A DNA stretch of 64,000 bases from contig JAGUWD010000003.1 in the NCBI GenBank assembly GCA_020062545.1, positions 62,001 to 126,000 of the forward strand. Direction: 5' to 3'. Positions 49,983 through 59,463 of the stretch are shown piece after piece. The notes below the pieces were generated by a model. The model saw nothing but the letters and a program-made list of their open reading frames with translations, made no database searches and was not told the origin of the DNA. A program made the position numbers and the translations under genes. Position 1 is the first letter of the stretch. Each line of letters starts with the position of its first letter. This DNA is from Thermodesulfovibrionales bacterium. GTDB taxonomy: Bacteria > Nitrospirota > Thermodesulfovibrionia > Thermodesulfovibrionales > Dissulfurispiraceae.

Positions 49983-52949
49983 ATGGAACGATTTTTTTCA
50001 AGCCTTCGTTTTAAGCTGATACTTCTCATACTTTTTGCTACCCTTCCGGTTGCAGGACTCATGCTTTATACCAGCGGTGTGGAAAAGAAGACAGCATCTG
50101 ATTATGTCCAGAAACAGGCATTACGATTTGCAAACCTTTCTGTAGCCAAGGAATCGCATTTAATAAGCGGCACCCAGAAGCTTCTCATTACCTTATCCCG
50201 TGCCCCGCAGGTCAGAATCGGAGATACTGCCACATGCAGTTCTTTTCTTAAAGATCTTTTAGGGCAGATCAAGGGATATGCCAATATCGGGGTATTCAGG
50301 CCGGATGGTACCTTATACTGCAGCGCCATGCCTACTGAGGGGAAGATCAATGCCTCTGACCGTTCTTTTTTCAAGAGGGTTGTGAAGACGCGGGATTTTG
50401 TCATCGGGGATTATCAGATGGGGCGGGTTATAGGCAGGCCTGTCGTTGTCTTTGCCTATCCCATACTTGACGATGACATGATAAAAAGGATTGTTTTTAC
50501 CTCCATAGATATGGGGTGGTTGAATCGTGAGTTTGGAAAGGAGATTGCGGAGAATCTGCCGGAAGGCTCAACCCTCACAAAGATTGACTCCAATGGAGTG
50601 ATATTGGTTCGTTATCCGGGGCCTGAAAAATGGGTTGGAAAAAGATATGCGGAACTCAAAGATGTTGCTTTTGAAACGATCCTGAGCCAGAAAAGGGGAA
50701 TGTTTGAAGGTACGGGAAAGGATAATGTCTCAAGACTTTATGCCTTCACCCCTTTATTTGATGATATGGAGAAGGGGGATGTATATGTGATACTGGGCAT
50801 CCCCAAAAAATCTGTTTTTGACGAGGTTAACCGACTGCTTAACATTAATCTGGTCTTGATTGTTATTGTCTTTTTAATAACCGTTACACTGGCATGGCTC
50901 GGCAGTGAGGCATTTATACTGAGCAGGATTAATGACCTTGTAAAGGCATCCAGAAGGATTGCAAAAGGCGATCTTGATGCACGCACCGATGTTCCACATG
51001 GGAAAGGAGAGATCGGTGAACTTGCCCGCTCATTTGATGAGATGGCAGAGTCCATACAAACACGGCAGGCAGAGTTGCAAGACTCCGAGGAACGCTACAG
51101 GGCGCTGTTTCATCAAGCACAGGACCCTATCTTCCTTTTTGAGGTTGAAACAGGAAGGATGGTGGAGGTTAACGATGCCTTTAGCAGGGTATTCGGTTAT
51201 TCAAGAGAAGATATTGCCCGGATGAAAATGTTTGATATCCCTGTTGACAGTATCGAGAATATACATTCAAACATCCAGAAGGTTCTTCAAGTAGGAAGCA
51301 CCTCCATTGGCGAGCGCATTTATCGCCGTCCGGACGGAAGTACCGTTCCTGTGGAGGTATATGCCTCTCTTATTAAGCTAAAGGATAAACCATACATTAT
51401 GGCCATAGCCCACGACCTGACAGAATGCAGGAGAACCGAGGAATTGATCGGCAGGCTTTCACATGCCATTGAGCAGAGTCCTGTCTCGATTGTGATTACC
51501 GATACAGAGGGAAATATAGAATATGTAAATCCAAAATTTGTTGAGATAACAGGTTATACATTTGAAGAGGTTATCGGCAAGAATCCACGCATCCTCAAGT
51601 CGGGTAAAACGCCGCCAGAGGAGTACGAGAGATTATGGGAAACAATTACATCGGGAGAGACATGGCGTGGTGTTTTCCATAATAGAAAGAAAAATGGCGA
51701 ACTCTTCCATGAATCTGCAGTCATATCTCCTGTTAAAAACAGGCAAGGGGTTGTTACCCATTATATCGGAATCAAAGAAGACATTACGGAACTCAAGAAG
51801 CTGCAGGAACAACTTCTACATGCGCAGAAGATGGAGGCGCTTGGAACATTTTCAGGCGGTATTGCCCATGACTTTAACAATATCCTCACAGCTATAATGG
51901 GCTTTGGCTCTCTTATGCAGATGAATGTGAAAGGAGATGACCCGCTAAGGCCATATCTTAAAGAGATACTTGCTGCTGTGGAAAGGGCAACCAATCTCAC
52001 ACAGGGGCTCCTAACTTTCAGCAGAAAGCAGATAATAAGTCCCAGATCGATAAATATCAATGAAATTATAAAGAGAGTGCAGAAGATGCTTTCAAGGATC
52101 ATTGGCGAGGACATCGAACTCAGAACGATACTCACGGATAAAGATTTAACGGTAAAGGCAGATGTAGGCCAGATGGAGCAGGTTTTGATGAACCTTGCAA
52201 CCAATGCGAGGGATGCTATGCCCGACGGAGGGGTTTTAATCATAGAGACAGAACTCGTGAAACTTGACGAGGAGTATATGAAGACCCATGCCGTCGAAAG
52301 ACTAGGGATGTATGCCCTTATATCGGTCACGGATACAGGCACGGGAATGGACGAGAAGACAAAGGAAAGGATATTCGAGCCGTACTTTACAACGAAGGAT
52401 ACTGGCAAAGGTACGGGGCTCGGACTTTCTATGGTATATGAAATAATCAGGCAGCATGATGGCTATATCAATTGCTACAGCGAATTGGGAAAAGGCACAA
52501 CATTCAAGATATATTTGCCATTAGCAAAGTTAGAGGTTAAAGAAGAGAGGATAATCTCACTTCCGCCTGCGAGGGGAACAGAGACTATACTCCTGGCAGA
52601 AGACGATGCCTCTGTTAGAAAATTCACTAAGGCTACCCTTGAACAATGGGGATATACGGTCATCGAGGCAGAAGACGGAGAGGATGCCATAAAGGCATTC
52701 AAAGAGTATAGGGATAAAATACAGCTTCTTGTCTCTGATGTGATAATGCCGAAAATGAACGGTAAGGAGGCTTATGAGGAGATAAAGAAGATCACGCCCG
52801 ACATAAAGGCGATTTTCATGAGCGGTTATACTGCAAATATCATCCATAAAAAGGGCATACTCGAAGAAGGCATAAACTTCATCTCAAAGCCTGTTTCTCC
52901 CAATGAGCTTTTGAGAAAGGTGAGAGAAGTGCTGGACAAAATTAACTAA
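49983..52949 (+). CDS. Hybrid sensor histidine kinase (Cache-HAMP-PAS-PAS-HK-REC)
   Basis: The 988 aa protein has membrane helices at about residues 10-30 and 283-308 around a double-Cache-like periplasmic sensor, HAMP (RIAKGDLDARTDVPHGKGEIG), two PAS domains (about 365-480 and 485-605, the second with PAC ending YIGIKEDITELK), the acceptor box GGIAHDFNNILTAI with His629, an ATPase domain (NLATNARDAM, DTGTGMD, GTGLGLSM) and a C-terminal receiver (LLAEDDASVRK, LVSDVIMPKMNG, ISKPVS). The near-consensus promoter lies right at its start codon. No separate output protein is next to it. The gene is bracketed by an intact and a truncated dedA. Confidence 0.94.
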   Translation: MERFFSSLRFKLILLILFATLPVAGLMLYTSGVEKKTASDYVQKQALRFANLSVAKESHLISGTQKLLITLSRAPQVRIGDTATCSSFLKDLLGQIKGYANIGVFRPDGTLYCSAMPTEGKINASDRSFFKRVVKTRDFVIGDYQMGRVIGRPVVVFAYPILDDDMIKRIVFTSIDMGWLNREFGKEIAENLPEGSTLTKIDSNGVILVRYPGPEKWVGKRYAELKDVAFETILSQKRGMFEGTGKDNVSRLYAFTPLFDDMEKGDVYVILGIPKKSVFDEVNRLLNINLVLIVIVFLITVTLAWLGSEAFILSRINDLVKASRRIAKGDLDARTDVPHGKGEIGELARSFDEMAESIQTRQAELQDSEERYRALFHQAQDPIFLFEVETGRMVEVNDAFSRVFGYSREDIARMKMFDIPVDSIENIHSNIQKVLQVGSTSIGERIYRRPDGSTVPVEVYASLIKLKDKPYIMAIAHDLTECRRTEELIGRLSHAIEQSPVSIVITDTEGNIEYVNPKFVEITGYTFEEVIGKNPRILKSGKTPPEEYERLWETITSGETWRGVFHNRKKNGELFHESAVISPVKNRQGVVTHYIGIKEDITELKKLQEQLLHAQKMEALGTFSGGIAHDFNNILTAIMGFGSLMQMNVKGDDPLRPYLKEILAAVERATNLTQGLLTFSRKQIISPRSININEIIKRVQKMLSRIIGEDIELRTILTDKDLTVKADVGQMEQVLMNLATNARDAMPDGGVLIIETELVKLDEEYMKTHAVERLGMYALISVTDTGTGMDEKTKERIFEPYFTTKDTGKGTGLGLSMVYEIIRQHDGYINCYSELGKGTTFKIYLPLAKLEVKEERIISLPPARGTETILLAEDDASVRKFTKATLEQWGYTVIEAEDGEDAIKAFKEYRDKIQLLVSDVIMPKMNGKEAYEEIKKITPDIKAIFMSGYTANIIHKKGILEEGINFISKPVSPNELLRKVREVLDKIN

Positions 52950-52952
52950 GGA

Positions 52953-53288
52953 TTGGCTACACTTTCATCAACCATAGAACACTTCCTTTATCTTGGGCTC
53001 TTTGCCCTTCTCATCTTAGGAGGCATCGTATTCCCATTCCCAGAGGATACCACCCTCATCCTATGCGGATTTTTAATCTCCACCCGTGTGGTAAACTGAT
53101 GCTTTCTCCTCGTTTTCACAATGGCGTTAATGATTGGAGCGGGGTATGTGGGTGGCAACAGCATGGAGATTATAAAGAGGGATATTACAAGGATTGAGCA
53201 TACAGGGATTTTGCTGGTCATAATCCTGCTGACAATCTATCTCCTTTTCAGATACTTTAAATCCAGGCGAAGTAAAACATCTTTGTAA
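52953..53288 (+). pseudogene. Truncated second copy of the dedA gene
   Basis: The first part (TTG 52953 to TGA 53097-53099) encodes IEHFLYLGLFALLILGGIVF and on to LCGFLISTRVV, matching the N-terminus of the DedA protein at 49346. After the stop the sequence jumps to a part nearly identical to bases 49760-49905 of that gene (ACAATGGCGTTAATGATTGG, then CATGGAGATTATAAAGAGGG). About 270 bases in the middle are missing. It is a partial duplication with an internal deletion. Its last 50 bases overlap the end of the PAP2 gene on the other strand. Confidence 0.88.
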
Positions 53289-53836
53289 AATTCAACTATA
53301 CGTTCATTCATCGGTGCGAACACATCTCTTAATATAAAAATTATCATTGTGGAAATAAGACCGACCCCAAATGAACCTGCTATATCCATTGGGAAGTGTA
53401 CACCCACAAATACCCTTGCCATCCCGCCAATTAATGCGAGAATAATTAATACGATACCGATTTTTCTGAATTCATTATGGATAATGAAAGCAAAAGCGAT
53501 TGAGAACATGAAAGTTGCATGGTCGGAAGGGAACGATGTTTCTGGCCCATGCGATATAAGCAGCTTTCCTATATGCACCATAAAGGGACGGGGATGAAAA
53601 TAAAAAAGGGTTATCAAAAAATTGATGAATAAGGCTAAAAGTGTACTCCAACCAACTGATAAAAGATTTATTCTGGAGGTATCATCTTTTTTGAAAAACC
53701 AGTAATACATCATTAATAGAATAAAAAGGAAAGGTAAGTATTCTGCTGTCAGTTCGGCTGTTATATCAAATATGGGATTATATCCTGCAAATTTGTTGAC
53801 GCTGCTAAACAGGGAATAATTAATCTCTTCTAACAT
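53237..53836 (-). CDS. PAP2-superfamily phosphatase (BcrC/undecaprenyl-diphosphatase-like)
   Basis: I place the start at 53836 (MLEEINYSLFSSVNKFAG), behind a GGAGGC ribosome-binding site; the longer frame to 53959 lies inside the upstream gene. The 199 aa protein has five or six membrane helices and PAP2 motifs LITLFYFHPRPF, PSDHATFMFS and ARVFVGVHFPMDI. This matches BcrC-type undecaprenyl-pyrophosphate phosphatases, which recycle the lipid carrier of cell-wall synthesis. It is the last gene of a nine-gene minus-strand operon and overlaps the metallophosphoesterase gene by 7 bases. Confidence 0.9.
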   Translation of the reverse strand: MLEEINYSLFSSVNKFAGYNPIFDITAELTAEYLPFLFILLMMYYWFFKKDDTSRINLLSVGWSTLLALFINFLITLFYFHPRPFMVHIGKLLISHGPETSFPSDHATFMFSIAFAFIIHNEFRKIGIVLIILALIGGMARVFVGVHFPMDIAGSFGVGLISTMIIFILRDVFAPMNERIVEFYKDVLLRLDLKYLKRR

Positions 53837-54837
53837 CCATGCCTCCTGATGATCTTCTTTTTCATGACTAAAAACAGATAAAGAGATAAATACAAAATAA
53901 TTATGACCAGAACAATATCCATATAATGGAATGCAAGGAAGGAATAGATATATACCCATGCGTCGTGTGTTAATCTGTCGATAGCTTCAAAATCAGGCGA
54001 CTTAATCTTTTTTACCTCATACCTTACCCCTGCATCGTTCACATTTACCTTTATATAGTGATAAAAGTCGTGTTCAGGATTTGCGCCAACAAGTTCAGCG
54101 CCTGCACCACCTGTGATGATATAAGGTGTTTTGTTCCACATTCCACGGTAAAAAGAATGGATATGGGAAGCAAAGAGCATTGTGATATTATAGTTATCAA
54201 AGATTGAATTTAGTTGATTTGCAAATCTTATGTCTTTCAGGTTATGCGCTATTCTGGGGCCTTCCTTCCTCGGATCAAAAAGCGGGACATGCATGAAGAC
54301 GAATCTGTACTTATATTTGAGAGCCTTTTCTAACTGCTCCTTTACCCACTCCATCTGCCAGGGGTCTAAATTATACTCATTGGCATCATCAAGGATGATA
54401 AAGTATGCATCTCCGACTGTAAATGAATAGTAAAACCTGCCAAAGAGGTCATAATAGTTTCCTCTCCCGTTCTCTCTTAGCTCATGATTTCCAATTGCAG
54501 TTAATAAAGGTTTTTTAAACTCCTTTATCTGGTTGATGAAAAACCTGTATTTCTCTTTTTCTCCATCCTGTATAAGGTCTCCTATATCTATGGCGAACAT
54601 TACTTTATCCGAATTTACAGCATTTATTAAATTTTTGAATGTGGTAATGGAGTTTTTATTGTCTCCGAATACGGCAAATGAAAAGTTCTTTGCTTTTTTG
54701 TCAATCTTTTGCAATTGCCTGTAGTTCCAGTCTGTTATCTGTGGGAATGTAATGGCTGAATGAATTTTTATCCCAATTGTTATTATCAGCAAAGATATTG
54801 CAATGAATAATATTTTTCTATTGTATAATCGTTTCAA
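53830..54837 (-). CDS. Membrane-anchored calcineurin-like metallophosphoesterase
   Basis: The 335 aa protein has an N-terminal membrane helix (about residues 8-27), a periplasmic metallophosphoesterase domain (FAVFGDNKNS, IDIGDLIQDG, AIGNHELREN, FMHVPLFDP, LFASHIHSFY) with all metal-ligand positions visible, and a C-terminal membrane helix (about 300-322). It overlaps the tyrosine-phosphatase-like gene before it and the PAP2 gene after it by a few bases. Substrate may be an envelope phosphate ester, in line with its neighbours. Confidence 0.9.
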   Translation of the reverse strand: MKRLYNRKILFIAISLLIITIGIKIHSAITFPQITDWNYRQLQKIDKKAKNFSFAVFGDNKNSITTFKNLINAVNSDKVMFAIDIGDLIQDGEKEKYRFFINQIKEFKKPLLTAIGNHELRENGRGNYYDLFGRFYYSFTVGDAYFIILDDANEYNLDPWQMEWVKEQLEKALKYKYRFVFMHVPLFDPRKEGPRIAHNLKDIRFANQLNSIFDNYNITMLFASHIHSFYRGMWNKTPYIITGGAGAELVGANPEHDFYHYIKVNVNDAGVRYEVKKIKSPDFEAIDRLTHDAWVYIYSFLAFHYMDIVLVIIILYLSLYLFLVMKKKIIRRHGC

Positions 54838-55385
54838 TTAAAAGCCTCCGATGGTCTCCATCTCTCAAAAAATCGATCCATAGCGGTTGCCTTACCCATG
54901 GGGAGATGACCATATAAAATGGACAACTGTCTCCCTGCCTCTGATTTTGGCTCGTTATCAACTATTACTTTCCACATTGCCGCTGCCAACCCTGACCTGT
55001 CAGCGCCGCCCTGACAATGTATCAATATGGGACGTGGTGCTGATTTAAAAATATCCGTCAGTTTCTGAATTTCTTCATTAGTTAGTTCACGAGATGCTGA
55101 CAGGGCAATGTCGTAATGTTTAACATTCTGTTCTGTGCTGACTCTTAATTCTTCCGTATACCACGAGGCATTTGGGTTTTCGCCCCGAAGATTCAATATG
55201 CTTTTGATGTTATACTTCTTGATGTAATATTCAAGCTCATCCCTGTCAAGTTGTGCAGACCTGTAGGCCTCGCTATGTGTAATAGGATGAAAGTTGCCCT
55301 GCTCCTCCATATATAAAAAATAGCCTTCAGTTAAGATAAGCAACGATAAGAGGACTGCAGCGATAGACTTAAGCCTAAGTGACAT
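54834..55385 (-). CDS. Dual-specificity/tyrosine phosphatase-like protein
   Basis: The 183 aa protein has an N-terminal signal or membrane segment (about residues 7-24) and the phosphatase loop HCQGGADRSG (C-x5-R) at about residues 123-132, with an upstream strand KSILNLRGEN. It belongs to the DSP/PTP superfamily close to the bacterial 'tyrosine protein phosphatase in cell-wall operons' group. Because it is exported or anchored, the substrate is likelier a lipid or sugar phosphate than a cytoplasmic protein. It overlaps the kinase gene before it by 11 bases. Confidence 0.88.
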   Translation of the reverse strand: MSLRLKSIAAVLLSLLILTEGYFLYMEEQGNFHPITHSEAYRSAQLDRDELEYYIKKYNIKSILNLRGENPNASWYTEELRVSTEQNVKHYDIALSASRELTNEEIQKLTDIFKSAPRPILIHCQGGADRSGLAAAMWKVIVDNEPKSEAGRQLSILYGHLPMGKATAMDRFFERWRPSEAFN

Positions 55386-56748
55386 CTTTAATTCCTTTCA
55401 AATAAACAGTGACATTAGTCCCTTCACCAACTTTGCTTTTTATCTCTATCCTGCCGCCGTGTAGCTTAACAATTTCCTCACATATGCTTAATCCCAATCC
55501 GATTCCACCGCTCTCTCTTGAACGGGACTTATCGACGCGGTAAAATCGGTCGAAGACCTTGTCTAAATCTCCTTCATGTATGCCGATTCCCGTATCTTTT
55601 ATCTCGGTCACAATAAAATCCATTTCCTTTCTAATAGAAATATCTATCTTCCCATGCGGAGTATTATATTTTACGGCATTGTCTATAAGATTTGTGAAAA
55701 GTTCCAGCAATACCGCCCTATCTCCACGGATTACTGGTTGTTCATTCCCGGAGATATTTATACTTATGCCTTTTTGCTCGGCAAGAGGGTTTAATAGTTT
55801 TACTGCCTCATGGATGGTTTTGCAGATATTTATATCTTCAATATTGAGTTCGACTTTGTCAGAACTTAAGCGTGCCAAGGTGAGGAGTTTCTGGACTATC
55901 TGTGACATCATTTTAGCAGCTTCTGTAACGGCTGCGAGTGCATTTCTGTATTCTTCGACAGCCCTTTCCTTCCTTAGTGCAATTTCGCTCTGGCTCAGGA
56001 TGACAGATAATGGTGTCCTGAGTTCGTGGGATGCATCGGCTGTAAATTGTTTCTGGCGATTAAAGGCCTTTTCAAGGCTGTCAAAGGTGCGATTAAAGGA
56101 GGCTGCGAGGCCCTTCAATTCCGATGGAATGTTTTTTCCAGTTACCCTTTCTGAAAGATTAGATTCTGAAATCCTGTCAATGGTCTCTGAAATTTCCTTT
56201 ACCGGAGTAAGCGCCTTTCTTGCGATAATGAAACCGCCTGATGCAGAAATTATCATAATGGAAAGGATGGAAAGGGAAAGGACAATCCTGTAGTTTTTAA
56301 GGAGATTTGTCTGATCCTTTATATCCTCGGCGCACTGGATAACGAGGTTATGGAGATGGAAATTAATGAGCCTTACCGGTTTGTTATTTAAAAGGATGGT
56401 TTCAAAACTTGTTTGATTCTTTCCTGTTTGAAATGGAAGTTCTGAATCTCCAAGTGATGCCGATTTCTCCATGGCAGTTCCATCAGGTCTGCGGATTTGA
56501 AAGAAGCTCTTTGATTTTGGCGAATTATACTCCCACATGACATCATCGGAAAATTTAAACTCCGTTTCGTTGTTATCTTCATTTATCAGCATAGCCAGCG
56601 CCTTTGCCCTTGAGAGGAGGCTTGAGTCAATGGAATCATGGACTATTTTCCCGAGGCCGAGATAGAGAAATATCCCCAGCACTGATAAGCTCAAAAACAG
56701 AACCATTAAGTAGAATATGATGATTTTTGCCTTTATGGAAGAAAGCAT
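55375..56748 (-). CDS. Sensor histidine kinase of an OmpR-type two-component system
   Basis: The 457 aa kinase has membrane helices at about residues 8-30 and 155-175, a short periplasmic sensor, HAMP (RISESNLSERVTGKNIPSEL), the acceptor box TADASHELRTPLSVI with His241, and the ATPase domain with NLIDNAVKYN, DTGIGIHEGD and GIGLGLSICEEI. It follows the regulator gene with a 2-base gap, and is typical of heavy-metal- or envelope-type EnvZ-like kinases. The operon encodes an ABC exporter, PepSY protein and lipid phosphatases, suggesting envelope stress as the signal. Confidence 0.95.
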   Translation of the reverse strand: MLSSIKAKIIIFYLMVLFLSLSVLGIFLYLGLGKIVHDSIDSSLLSRAKALAMLINEDNNETEFKFSDDVMWEYNSPKSKSFFQIRRPDGTAMEKSASLGDSELPFQTGKNQTSFETILLNNKPVRLINFHLHNLVIQCAEDIKDQTNLLKNYRIVLSLSILSIMIISASGGFIIARKALTPVKEISETIDRISESNLSERVTGKNIPSELKGLAASFNRTFDSLEKAFNRQKQFTADASHELRTPLSVILSQSEIALRKERAVEEYRNALAAVTEAAKMMSQIVQKLLTLARLSSDKVELNIEDINICKTIHEAVKLLNPLAEQKGISINISGNEQPVIRGDRAVLLELFTNLIDNAVKYNTPHGKIDISIRKEMDFIVTEIKDTGIGIHEGDLDKVFDRFYRVDKSRSRESGGIGLGLSICEEIVKLHGGRIEIKSKVGEGTNVTVYLKGIKDVT

Positions 56749-56750
56749 AT

Positions 56751-57419
56751 TTATCCCTTCAGCATATATCCGGCGCCGCGTATGGTATGTATCAGTTTCT
56801 TATCAAATCCCCTGTCTATCTTATTCCTTATACGATTGATAAAGACATCTATGACATTGCTGTCGAGGTCGAAATCCTGATCATACAGATGCTCTGTAAG
56901 TGTTGTCCTGCCCAGCATCTTGTTCCTGTTTATCGCCATATACTCAAGGAGGGCGTATTCCTTTGCAGAAAGCGAAATTACCCTTCCGCCTCTTATTACT
57001 TCATGAGAAGCCGTGTCAATGATAAGATCTCCAATCTCGATAATAGATGTCTTGACCCCGGAATTCCTCCTTAACAATGCCCTTATGCGCGCCAGGAGCT
57101 CTTCAAAGAAGAAGGGTTTTGTCAGATAGTCGTCGGCGCCGCTGTCCAGTCCTGATACCTTATCCATGACTGTGTCTTTGGCTGTGAGCATAAGAACAGG
57201 AGTCTTAATCCCTGCCTTACGAATCTTTTTGAGGATGGTCATTCCATCAATAACCGGCAGCATTATGTCCAGGATTATGATGTCTGACGGTTCATTTTCC
57301 GCCATAAAAAGTCCATCCTCGCCATTGTATGCAACATCCACAGTATAACCCTCTTCTTTGAGTCCTTTCTTTACAATATCGGCAAGTGATTTCTCGTCTT
57401 CCGCAATCAATATGCGCAT
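56751..57419 (-). CDS. OmpR/PhoB-family response regulator
   Basis: The 222 aa regulator has a receiver domain (LIAEDEKSLADI, acceptor Asp in IILDIMLPVIDG, Lys in LTKPFFFEE) and a winged-helix DNA-binding domain (LSAKEYALLEYMA, DVFINRIRNKID, IRGAGYMLK). It is paired with the kinase encoded 2 bases downstream. The inverted repeat CCTGTAAT/ATTACAGG before the first gene of this operon is a candidate site for it. Confidence 0.96.
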   Translation of the reverse strand: MRILIAEDEKSLADIVKKGLKEEGYTVDVAYNGEDGLFMAENEPSDIIILDIMLPVIDGMTILKKIRKAGIKTPVLMLTAKDTVMDKVSGLDSGADDYLTKPFFFEELLARIRALLRRNSGVKTSIIEIGDLIIDTASHEVIRGGRVISLSAKEYALLEYMAINRNKMLGRTTLTEHLYDQDFDLDSNVIDVFINRIRNKIDRGFDKKLIHTIRGAGYMLKG

Positions 57420-57422
57420 GAT

Positions 57423-57950
57423 TTATTTTACTCCTTTCCTTCTCCTTAATGCGACAAACATAAAGACGATTCCGATGATGAGAGGCTCGCCAATAGCCAC
57501 AGGCAGCACATTATTCGGATTGAGCCGGAGTATTCTTTTTACCTCAAGATGTGACATCTCACTGCTTACAGGGATATTGCTGTTTTTATCCACAACCGTT
57601 ATATAAGCCACGTAGCTTCCTGAATCAATAAGCCGCATTGGCCATTTACCTCCGTATGTCCCGTGAGGCTGGATGGTATCTATTTTAATCGCCTTATTTG
57701 CGCTCCAGTCTTCAAGGTCCATAGGCGATTCTTTACCCTGTGTAACATTTGATAAAGAAATATAGGCGATGATATTGTTAGCGGCTTTATCCGAATTATT
57801 GGTTATTGTTCCCGTATATGTTATTGTATCTCCCATATTCGCCTGAACGGACGGCGGATTAATGGAGACTGCAATACGGTTTGCTGCATATGCATAATTC
57901 ACTGTAATTGATAGAATAACCGCTGAAAGAGCTAATATTAATCTTTTCAT
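57423..57950 (-). CDS. Secreted CARDB/NEW-like beta-domain protein with C-terminal anchor
   Basis: I use the ATG at 57950 (MKRLILALSAVILSITVNYA), since an earlier start at 57983 lies within the ABC permease gene. After a signal peptide ending AYAAN there is an immunoglobulin-like domain (INPPSVQANMGDTITYTGTI, NIIAYISLSNV, GSYVAYITVVDKN) of the kind involved in protein or glycan binding, and a C-terminal membrane helix followed by RRRKG. It lies between the ABC exporter genes and the two-component genes, and could sense or present the exported compound. Family assignment is tentative. Confidence 0.75.
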   Translation of the reverse strand: MKRLILALSAVILSITVNYAYAANRIAVSINPPSVQANMGDTITYTGTITNNSDKAANNIIAYISLSNVTQGKESPMDLEDWSANKAIKIDTIQPHGTYGGKWPMRLIDSGSYVAYITVVDKNSNIPVSSEMSHLEVKRILRLNPNNVLPVAIGEPLIIGIVFMFVALRRRKGVK

Positions 57951-57960
57951 TTTTATCACC

Positions 57961-58710
57961 TCACATTTCCAGTCTGGATACACTTCTTTTTAAGAACCAG
58001 AGGGACAGGAGTGTGTATCCGCAAATAATAGCGACCCTCCCTGCCTGATAGCTGAACCCCTGGCTGTCTATGACCACGCTGTCAAAGGTGTTGATAGCGT
58101 CAGCAAAGGGATTTATGAGATCGAGTATCATGCCGAACCATGTCTTGCGCAATGCTGCTGAAAGAAAGATTGGCGCCCCTGCCAGCAGGAATATGAAGAA
58201 TGAGATGATAAGGGAATTCTTCATTGACTTTATCCTCGCCGAAAGTCCCATGGAAAAGGCGGAAAAGATAATGGCAAGAAGCGTTCCGAGGATGGCGAGA
58301 TAGGCGATTCCAATGAGGAGATTTTGCCCGCCTTTGCCCACGACAAACAGATATGGCAGGGATATAACAAAGATAATCCCCCAGTTTGTCACGGCAGCGC
58401 CGAGCTTTCCCATGGCAATTTCTGTTTTGTTTACCGGACTTATAAACAGTGCTTCGAGCGTCCCTCTTTCTATCTCGCCTGCAAAGGCATCTGATCCGAA
58501 TACAAGCCCCATCAGTATTCCGAGGGCGGTGATGAAATTCATGATCATGTAGAGCATCTGCCCCTGGTCAAGGAGGCTTAATTCGCTGTTGGTAAGGAAC
58601 AGATAGCTCAGAATACTCAGGATAATTGATGTGAGGGTATACCATAAAAAACCCTTCGAGGTCAGGATGCTTTCCCTTATCTCTTTTTGCATTATATATG
58701 TTGTCTTCAT
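57961..58710 (-). CDS. ABC-2-type transporter permease
   Basis: The 249 aa protein has six hydrophobic segments and the ABC-2 pattern FGSDAFAGEIERGTLEALFIS, PVNKTEIAMGKL in the first cytoplasmic loop. It works as a dimer with the ATPase encoded upstream, with which it overlaps by 4 bases. Such NosY/CcmB-like permeases export lipids, sugars, peptides or drugs. The neighbouring PepSY and Ig-like proteins may modulate it. Substrate unknown. Confidence 0.92.
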   Translation of the reverse strand: MKTTYIMQKEIRESILTSKGFLWYTLTSIILSILSYLFLTNSELSLLDQGQMLYMIMNFITALGILMGLVFGSDAFAGEIERGTLEALFISPVNKTEIAMGKLGAAVTNWGIIFVISLPYLFVVGKGGQNLLIGIAYLAILGTLLAIIFSAFSMGLSARIKSMKNSLIISFFIFLLAGAPIFLSAALRKTWFGMILDLINPFADAINTFDSVVIDSQGFSYQAGRVAIICGYTLLSLWFLKRSVSRLEM

Positions 58711-59411
58711 AGCGTTCCCTCCTTTGTGGACATAAAGAAGATATCCTCTATCGTTCCCTTTTTGACTTCGCCTGCCCTGACTATCTTCCCGTAATTGATG
58801 ATGGCTATCCTGTTGCAGAGCCTCTCAACATCATCCAGCAGGTGAGTGGAGAGAAAGACGGTCGTGCCGTGTTTACGATTGAGGTCTATCAACAGGTCGT
58901 GGATATCCCTTCTTCCTTTCGGGTCGAGTCCGTTTGTGGGCTCATCAAGAAACAGGAACTTCGGCTTGTTGACAAGCGCCCGCGCAATGCCGAGCCTCTG
59001 TTTCATGCCGCGGGAATAACTGCGGATGAGATGGCCTTCCTTTCCATGTAGTCCAACAGCCTCTAAAAGGCCATCAATTTCCTGCCTTGACATCTCCTCT
59101 TCATAGAGATTTGAGAAGAATTCGAGGTATTCCCGTGCTGTCATCCATTCGTAATAGCCGTTGGATTCAGGAAGGGCATTGATGATCTCCTTTACCGCCA
59201 TCGGCTCCCTGAAGACATCATGTCCGTTTATCACTACATTACCTGAATCAGCCTTGATGATGGCGGTTAAAATACGGATGGTGGTTGTTTTCCCGGCCCC
59301 GTTCGGGCCGAGGAAGCCGAAGATGTCGCCATCCTCAACACCGAAATTCAGGCCGTCCAGGGCTGTGTGACCGTCGTATTTCTTGACCAGATTTTCTACG
59401 TTTACAATCAT
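58707..59411 (-). CDS. ABC transporter ATP-binding protein (ABC-2/NosF type)
   Basis: The 234 aa ATPase has Walker A GPNGAGKTT, signature SYSRGMKQRLGIARAL, Walker B FLFLDEPTNGLDP and switch His in LSTHLLDD, the typical CcmA/NosF-like exporter form. The start is behind AAGGAGG. A hairpin (59436-59453) separates it from the PepSY gene upstream and may reduce read-through. It is coupled to the permease gene by a 4-base overlap. Confidence 0.96.
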   Translation of the reverse strand: MIVNVENLVKKYDGHTALDGLNFGVEDGDIFGFLGPNGAGKTTTIRILTAIIKADSGNVVINGHDVFREPMAVKEIINALPESNGYYEWMTAREYLEFFSNLYEEEMSRQEIDGLLEAVGLHGKEGHLIRSYSRGMKQRLGIARALVNKPKFLFLDEPTNGLDPKGRRDIHDLLIDLNRKHGTTVFLSTHLLDDVERLCNRIAIINYGKIVRAGEVKKGTIEDIFFMSTKEGTL

Positions 59412-59435
59412 GAGTTACCTCCTTTTTTTAAGGGA

Positions 59436-59453
59436 GGGGCGGACACCCGCCCC
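59436..59453 (-). terminator. Hairpin between the PepSY and ABC ATPase genes
   Basis: GGGGCGG (59436-59442) and CCGCCCC (59447-59453) form a 7-bp G+C-rich stem with a 4-base loop. On the minus strand only a weak T/A-rich run follows, so partial termination or mRNA processing is more likely than a full stop. Confidence 0.45.
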
Positions 59454-59463
59454 TTCGTCGTTA

